A stretch of DNA of 56,108 nt from Gluconobacter aidae (GTDB taxonomy: Bacteria; Pseudomonadota; Alphaproteobacteria; Acetobacterales; Acetobacteraceae), in assembly GCF_009547075.1 (NCBI RefSeq), contig NZ_WIPH01000017.1, positions 1-56,108 on the forward strand, in the 5' to 3' direction. Both the position numbers and the translations under genes were made by a program. Shown here piece by piece: positions 51,775 through 56,108 of the stretch (position 1 is the stretch's first letter; each line of letters begins with the position of its first letter). Under the pieces are notes generated by a model that ran no database searches, was not told the DNA's origin, and saw nothing but the letters and a program-made list of their open reading frames with translations.

Positions 51775-52725
51775 CTATTTAGAAACAATATTCGTAATGT
51801 ATATTTCTCCCCCTTCCGCCGGAATCCAAACCTCCATATATTTCAGAAAATCCGCGCCGATAACATTTTCATGGTCGTAACTATTATCTAAATATATAGT
51901 TTCCCCCAGCATCTCTAGGGGGCCAATCGATAGATCGGCAATAAATTTATTTCGTCCACTAGTTACTATCCCATTTTTATAATATTTATAAGATCTAAAT
52001 ACATTATATTGGTTCGGCTTATATTTATCTGAAACCGATGTGTTCGCTGAGGATGTATCAAGAACTCCGGTTGATTTTATTCCTCCTATTTTCATTTCTA
52101 TTTTTATTTTGTTTCCATTGTATCCGCTTTGGATAATATTATCTTCAACACTGGAAACAAGTCTACCACTCAATGGAGGCGTCCGATAGGAGGTAGGTAC
52201 TGCCCATATTTTTCCTTTCCACATAGGAGGGGCCGAACCGCAGCCTTCCGTCTGATAAAACGAAATTATCTTCTTGGGTATATTTATATCTAAGTCATAC
52301 AAGCTTAGAATATCATTTCCAATCTCTCCTACAATAGGAACAGGACCAATCGACTCATCTTTTTCATCAGCCTCTTCAAATTGGGCTTTTTCTACCTCTG
52401 CAGTTCCTATCCTTAGTTTCCAAGCCCATATTTTTTTTTCGTTACTAAACCCGCCCAACCCAAAGATACTGTCTGTTGCATGCTCGACGTGAACGTCTCT
52501 ATCATTTTCATAATTTCTATATATTACACTCTTTGGAAGAGTGGTATTTATAATAAATCCAACTTCTTTATTGTTAAGTTTGGCTTCTATAATTATGGGA
52601 ACGCCAGATCCTAACATATTTACTGGGCCCAACGTATGAATTATGCAATTATCTGCATATGCATCTGTATAAGTTGTCATACACACACTCATTATGAGTA
52701 GATAGCCTAATATTTTATATTTCAT
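51775..52725 (-). CDS. Exported retropepsin-like protein, AT-rich
   Basis: ATG at 52725 has GGAG eight bases upstream and starts a signal peptide (MKYKILGYLLIMSVCMTTYT through A-Y-A-D). The 316-aa product seems to hold two retropepsin-like repeats. The first has VPIIIEAKLNNKEVGFIINT, with N-T-T where a D-T/S-G catalytic triplet is expected, and VGEIGNDILSLYDLDINI. The second has IEMKIGGIKSTGVLDTSSAN, with D-T-S-S at the active site, and ENVIGADFLKYMEVWIPAEG. One or both sites may be inactive. The gene is much more AT-rich than its neighbours and lies divergent from a C39-type exporter operon, perhaps as a processing, immunity or binding partner. Confidence 0.75.
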   Translation of the reverse strand: MKYKILGYLLIMSVCMTTYTDAYADNCIIHTLGPVNMLGSGVPIIIEAKLNNKEVGFIINTTLPKSVIYRNYENDRDVHVEHATDSIFGLGGFSNEKKIWAWKLRIGTAEVEKAQFEEADEKDESIGPVPIVGEIGNDILSLYDLDINIPKKIISFYQTEGCGSAPPMWKGKIWAVPTSYRTPPLSGRLVSSVEDNIIQSGYNGNKIKIEMKIGGIKSTGVLDTSSANTSVSDKYKPNQYNVFRSYKYYKNGIVTSGRNKFIADLSIGPLEMLGETIYLDNSYDHENVIGADFLKYMEVWIPAEGGEIYITNIVSK

Positions 52726-53112
52726 AGGTGTACTCCAATTCGACAGGCGTACTCGCAACATAACGTTACTTATTAGATAGTTCCACGGAAAATTAAACAA
52801 CAAGAAAATAAGGGGTTATGTTTTCGGTGGTGGTTAAATTAGTTTCTGGTTTATGTTTGGTGTTGACTGTTATTTTTATGTAACTACTTAATTGATTGTG
52901 GGTTATTTAGGATACGTGTACTGCCCAGACCCTAGAATCGTCTACTTATGTCTTAAATTGCATAAAACTAATCCATTAATAGACTGCCTTTTCATGAGCC
53001 CCTTTCAACGGGGTGTTGTAACAAATATAATAACATGTCAATATGAAATGCCTGTTTGTTATTTTTGTATTGTATTTCTGACTATTTAATCCGCTGGATG
53101 GGACGCTGATCC
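52726..53112. other. AT-rich divergent region, possible peptide gene
   Basis: This region separates the retropepsin-like gene and the exporter operon and is strongly AT-rich, so it probably holds both promoters. A 22-codon frame at 52818-52886 encodes a hydrophobic peptide (MFSVVVKLVSGLCLVLTVIF, then M) with AAGGGG just upstream, but spacing is tight and it lacks a double-glycine leader. No bacteriocin precursor with a G-G, G-A or G-S cleavage site is recognised. Confidence 0.4.
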
Positions 53113-54411
53113 TTGGTAAATATTCTATTCCGTCGAGAGGTCTTTGTTGCTCGTGGAGACGCGTGGCTAGGACATGTTCAATTAAGCCAACCCTTACCAG
53201 TTCGGATTGTGGCTTGGGGATGTGGAATACTTTCCATAGGAGTAGCGATCCTACTAACACTTGGTGTTTATACTCGACGCGTGCATGCAACTGGACAGGT
53301 CGTGCCAAAGAGCGGAATCCTAACGCTAGGTTCTATTTATTCAGGTACGATTTCCGAACTCCGCGCAACAGAAGGGCAGCATGTCCGAAAAGGTGACGTG
53401 ATTTTTGTGGAAGACCTAGAGACAACATCTCTAGCGGGACCAACACAGAAGCAGGTTATCGCAGACCTTCTGTGCCAGAAGACGCTTCTGGAAAACCAGC
53501 GGGCTTTACGCGAAAAATCCGCACCCATCGAGCATCAAGCCATCCTGAATCAGACCCAGTTCCTGGCCCGCCAGCGTGTGCAGATCTCGGCCCAGCTTGC
53601 AAATGATGAGCGCGTCTTACCTTTGGTCCACAAAGCGCTGGCAAGGATGGGAAGCGCGCAGAACAATCATTTAATCACGGAAACGCAATTCCAGAGTCAG
53701 CTTTATACCTTTGCCCAGCTTTTGAACTCACACTCACAAGCTCTGCAAAGCCGTACCTCAACAGAAAGCAGGATCTCTGAGCTGACTTCCAAGCTCGCGC
53801 GGTTTGATAGCGAACTTGCCCACGATCTGAACGAACTGGACAAGCAGATTGCCGCCATTGACCAGCAGACTGCCGAAAACGAAGGCCGTCGCAGCACCAT
53901 TGTTCTTGCGCCGGAAGATGGGATCCTGACCGGCGTCCGAGGATATCTCGGAGAACAGGTCGCAGCGGGCACACCCCTAGTGACTCTTCTGCCAACAGAC
54001 GGGGCTCTGCAGATCGAACTCTACGTCAGCAGCGCCTCGATCGGATTTCTTAAAGAAAACGAACCTGTTCTCCTACGTTACGATGCGTTTCCGTATCAGA
54101 AATTCGGCCTGCATCATGGTCATATTGTAGAGATCACGCATGCTCCTGTCGTAAGCAACAATCAGCAGGACAACCGGATTGCCCAGATGTCCGGAGACCA
54201 GAGCAAGCCCCCGTCTCACGATATTTACCGCATTCGGGTCGCACCCGATCAGACCTATGTCGAGACCTATGGAAGACAGCGCCCGCTGGAAGCGGGCATG
54301 ACAGTGTCTGCCGATATTGCAACAGATTGCCGGCGTCTCTGGGAATGGCTCTTGGATCCCGTCATCAGCGTCCGCAATAACCTGACCACCACGACCCTTG
54401 GTCCGAGATAA
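53113..54411 (+). CDS. HlyD-family periplasmic adaptor of a C39-type exporter
   Basis: The 432-aa protein starts with TTG at 53113 and has one membrane segment near residues 32-52 (IVAWGCGILSIGVAILLTLG). A lipoyl/hairpin region follows with a long coiled coil (about 110-265), and a beta-barrel with GILTGVRGYLGEQVAAGTPL near 275-294. This layout matches HlyD/CvaA adaptors that link an inner-membrane ABC exporter to an outer membrane channel. The next gene is the C39-peptidase ABC transporter, 11 bases downstream. No TolC-like gene is in the window. Confidence 0.9.
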   Translation: MVNILFRREVFVARGDAWLGHVQLSQPLPVRIVAWGCGILSIGVAILLTLGVYTRRVHATGQVVPKSGILTLGSIYSGTISELRATEGQHVRKGDVIFVEDLETTSLAGPTQKQVIADLLCQKTLLENQRALREKSAPIEHQAILNQTQFLARQRVQISAQLANDERVLPLVHKALARMGSAQNNHLITETQFQSQLYTFAQLLNSHSQALQSRTSTESRISELTSKLARFDSELAHDLNELDKQIAAIDQQTAENEGRRSTIVLAPEDGILTGVRGYLGEQVAAGTPLVTLLPTDGALQIELYVSSASIGFLKENEPVLLRYDAFPYQKFGLHHGHIVEITHAPVVSNNQQDNRIAQMSGDQSKPPSHDIYRIRVAPDQTYVETYGRQRPLEAGMTVSADIATDCRRLWEWLLDPVISVRNNLTTTTLGPR

Positions 54412-54422
54412 GGAATCATTGG

Positions 54423-56108
54423 ATGCTCCGTGATCTCCAGTTCGGTTTCGGCCGCCGTGTGCCGGTTGTTCTTCAGTCCGAAGCGGCCGAGTGCGGCCTG
54501 GCCTGTCTCGCCATGATCATGGGATACCACGGTCACCCGATTGATATTGCCACGTTTCGGAGGCAGCAGGGCTCGTCTTCCCAAGGTGCTACTCTTCGGG
54601 ATCTTGTCGGGATCGCAAACCGTGTCGGTCTCGGCAGCCGCGCCGTCAGGGTGGACCTCGAAGAGCTCGACAAACTGACAATGCCCTGTGTGTTGCACTG
54701 GAGCCTGAACCATTTCGTGGTGCTGGTGGAGCGAAAGTCAAAGGCGGTTGTCATTCACGATCCCGCCCGGGGGCGTCGGCTCATCCAGGAAGAAGAGTTA
54801 TCTCGGGAATTTACCGGAGTGGCCCTTGAAGCTACACCCACCGAAAGGTTCGAACAGAAGGACGAACGAAAAACCCTTCGGCTCAGGGACATGTTCCGCC
54901 ATGTTTCGGGCCTCAAACCCGCACTAGCTTATCTGTTTGCGCTGTCCCTGGGGCTGGAAGTCATTGCACTGTTCTCACCGATGGTCAGCCAGATCATCAT
55001 TGATGAAGTGCTTGTCACAGGAGACCGCGATCTTCTCACGACTGTCGCCTGCGCCATGGTCGTGCTCCTGTTGCTCCAGATGCTGGTGGCCACTGTCCGG
55101 AGTTGGGCCGTGGTTATGTTTGGAAGCAGGGTCTCTTTAAAATGGAACGGCTCGCTTTTTGAGCATTTGACACGTCTGCCACTGGACTATTTCACGCGCC
55201 GCCATATCGGAGACGTCATTTCCCGCTTCGGTGCGCTCTCCGCCATTCAGCACACCCTGACCACCGGTCTCGTGCAGTCCATCTTGGACGGTATCATGGC
55301 TGTCGGGATGGGCGTGATGCTATTCCTTTATGGTGGCTGGCTGGGAGCCATTGCCTGCATCGCCATGGGACTCGATATCCTTCTACGCCTGACGACTTAC
55401 GGAACCTATCGCCGCGCATCGGAAGAAGTCGTCGTACAGGAAGCAAAAAGCCAGACGTATTTCATCGAAACGCTACGCAACATCGCCACCGTAAAGCTTC
55501 TGAACCTCCGGGAGCGCCGCAAGACAGCCTGGCTGAACAGCGTCATTGATTCGATGAACATTCATCTGCGGCTCCAGCGCTTCGATCTGATCTTTGGTCG
55601 CCTTGCCGATATGATCTTCGGAGCAGACCGTCTGATCATGCTGGTCCTAGGGGCCAATATGGTCATGCGCGGACATATGTCCGTCGGCATGCTTGTCGCG
55701 TTCCTATCCTACAAGGACCAGTTTGCCGGCCGGGTTAGCAGCCTCATCAATACTGGCTTCAAGCTCAGGATGCTGAGTATCCAGACGGATCGCCTCTCGG
55801 ATATCGTCATGAGTGACCCCGAGCCCCAGGGGCTCCTGCTGCCTCCGCCATCCTCTGACGAAACAGGCCGCGGTACTCTGGCAGTCCGCAATCTCTCCGT
55901 ACGCTACAGCCCTGACGGGCCTTGGATTTTCCGGAACCTGTCCTTCGACATTCCTGCCGGACAGAGCGTAGCCATTGTTGGTCCTTCCGGCTGTGGCAAG
56001 ACGACGCTGCTGAAAACCCTCATGGGCCTACAGGAGCCCAGTGAGGGAGAAATCTTCATGGACGGCTCGGAGATCCGTAGTCTCACACTGGATGGCTACC
56101 GTTCCCAG
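54423..56108 (+). CDS. C39-peptidase ABC exporter (bacteriocin-type), 3' end outside window
   Basis: The frame runs without a stop from ATG 54423 (AAGGA upstream) to the window end, 562 codons. The N-terminal C39 peptidase carries LQSEAAECGLACLAMIMGYH with C24 as the likely nucleophile, the His in LNHFVVLV and the Asp in VIHDPARG. Six membrane segments follow (about 160-420). The ATPase begins near 480, with Walker A GPSGCGKTT at about 520. The signature motif and Walker B lie outside. Such exporters cut double-glycine leaders and secrete bacteriocins. The precursor gene is not recognised nearby. Confidence 0.93.
   Translation, partial: MLRDLQFGFGRRVPVVLQSEAAECGLACLAMIMGYHGHPIDIATFRRQQGSSSQGATLRDLVGIANRVGLGSRAVRVDLEELDKLTMPCVLHWSLNHFVVLVERKSKAVVIHDPARGRRLIQEEELSREFTGVALEATPTERFEQKDERKTLRLRDMFRHVSGLKPALAYLFALSLGLEVIALFSPMVSQIIIDEVLVTGDRDLLTTVACAMVVLLLLQMLVATVRSWAVVMFGSRVSLKWNGSLFEHLTRLPLDYFTRRHIGDVISRFGALSAIQHTLTTGLVQSILDGIMAVGMGVMLFLYGGWLGAIACIAMGLDILLRLTTYGTYRRASEEVVVQEAKSQTYFIETLRNIATVKLLNLRERRKTAWLNSVIDSMNIHLRLQRFDLIFGRLADMIFGADRLIMLVLGANMVMRGHMSVGMLVAFLSYKDQFAGRVSSLINTGFKLRMLSIQTDRLSDIVMSDPEPQGLLLPPPSSDETGRGTLAVRNLSVRYSPDGPWIFRNLSFDIPAGQSVAIVGPSGCGKTTLLKTLMGLQEPSEGEIFMDGSEIRSLTLDGYRSQ

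Noticed and set aside
52892-53089. 65-codon frame before the HlyD gene as a bacteriocin precursor
   Set aside because: No double-glycine leader, no good start signal, and Cys/Tyr/Ile-rich composition typical of AT-rich non-coding DNA.
1-56108. tRNA or rRNA genes
   Set aside because: No cloverleaf-type or rRNA sequence was recognised on either strand by eye; a covariance-model scan would be needed to exclude them fully.

Overview
The window looks like part of a mobilizable plasmid, or an integrated plasmid plus accessory DNA, from an acetic acid bacterium (Acetobacteraceae). The reasons are the high-GC alphaproteobacterial coding style, a RepC-type replicase, a MobF relaxase of the TraA type, an alpha-amino-acid ester hydrolase whose catalytic residues match the spacing of the Acetobacter turbidans enzyme, and a heavy load of IS5, IS3, IS110 and IS701 elements. 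Genus and replicon type are inferences.

Layout. 0-2.5 kb: a truncated IS5/IS427-type element with an IS701-family element inserted at its edge (CTAA target duplication). 2.5-12.9 kb: plasmid backbone with an unrecognised 302-aa gene, four 11-bp direct repeats, a Phd/PemK-like toxin-antitoxin pair, a small gene plus the MobF relaxase, a second ribbon-helix-helix/PemK-like pair, a decayed relaxase fragment, three exported proteins including a lytic transglycosylase, repC with an internal AT-rich tract, and a truncated O-antigen-ligase-like gene. 12.9-14.8 kb: one intact and one partial copy of a recurrent IS5-family element.

15.4-26.3 kb: a metabolic locus. It holds a LysR regulator, a leftward set (TonB-dependent receptor, APC permease, aspartate-dehydrogenase-like enzyme), a leftward class-V PLP enzyme, and a divergent exported pair (alpha-amino-acid ester hydrolase and S10 serine carboxypeptidase). 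It reads as a system to capture, hydrolyse and deaminate a peptide or amino-acid ester. 26.4-29.4 kb is a graveyard of IS3, IS110 and IS5 pieces with gene remnants, including the last codons of a TonB-dependent receptor.

29.5-37.5 kb: nickel permease and ureDABCEFG on the plus strand, facing arginase and ornithine cyclodeaminase on the minus strand across a strong bidirectional terminator. Together they convert arginine to ornithine and urea, urea to ammonia and CO2, and ornithine to proline and ammonia, which suits nitrogen supply or acid resistance. 37.5-39.7 kb: IS481-like, IS110 and IS3 fragments and an intact IS5-family copy.

40-48.4 kb: mixed accessory genes: VOC protein, an AT-rich YaaC-like gene, Hsp20, PsiE-like membrane protein, an STN-domain exported protein, small exported proteins, an intact IS427-type IS5 element with a slippery frameshift site, and a scrambled dehydrogenase pseudogene. 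48.8-51.7 kb: a frameshifted IS3 element and a nonsense-mutated IS5 copy. 51.8-56.1 kb: an AT-rich exported retropepsin-like protein divergent from a HlyD adaptor and a C39-peptidase ABC exporter that runs off the window end, which looks like a bacteriocin-type export locus. Copies or pieces of the same IS5-family element sit at almost every module boundary.
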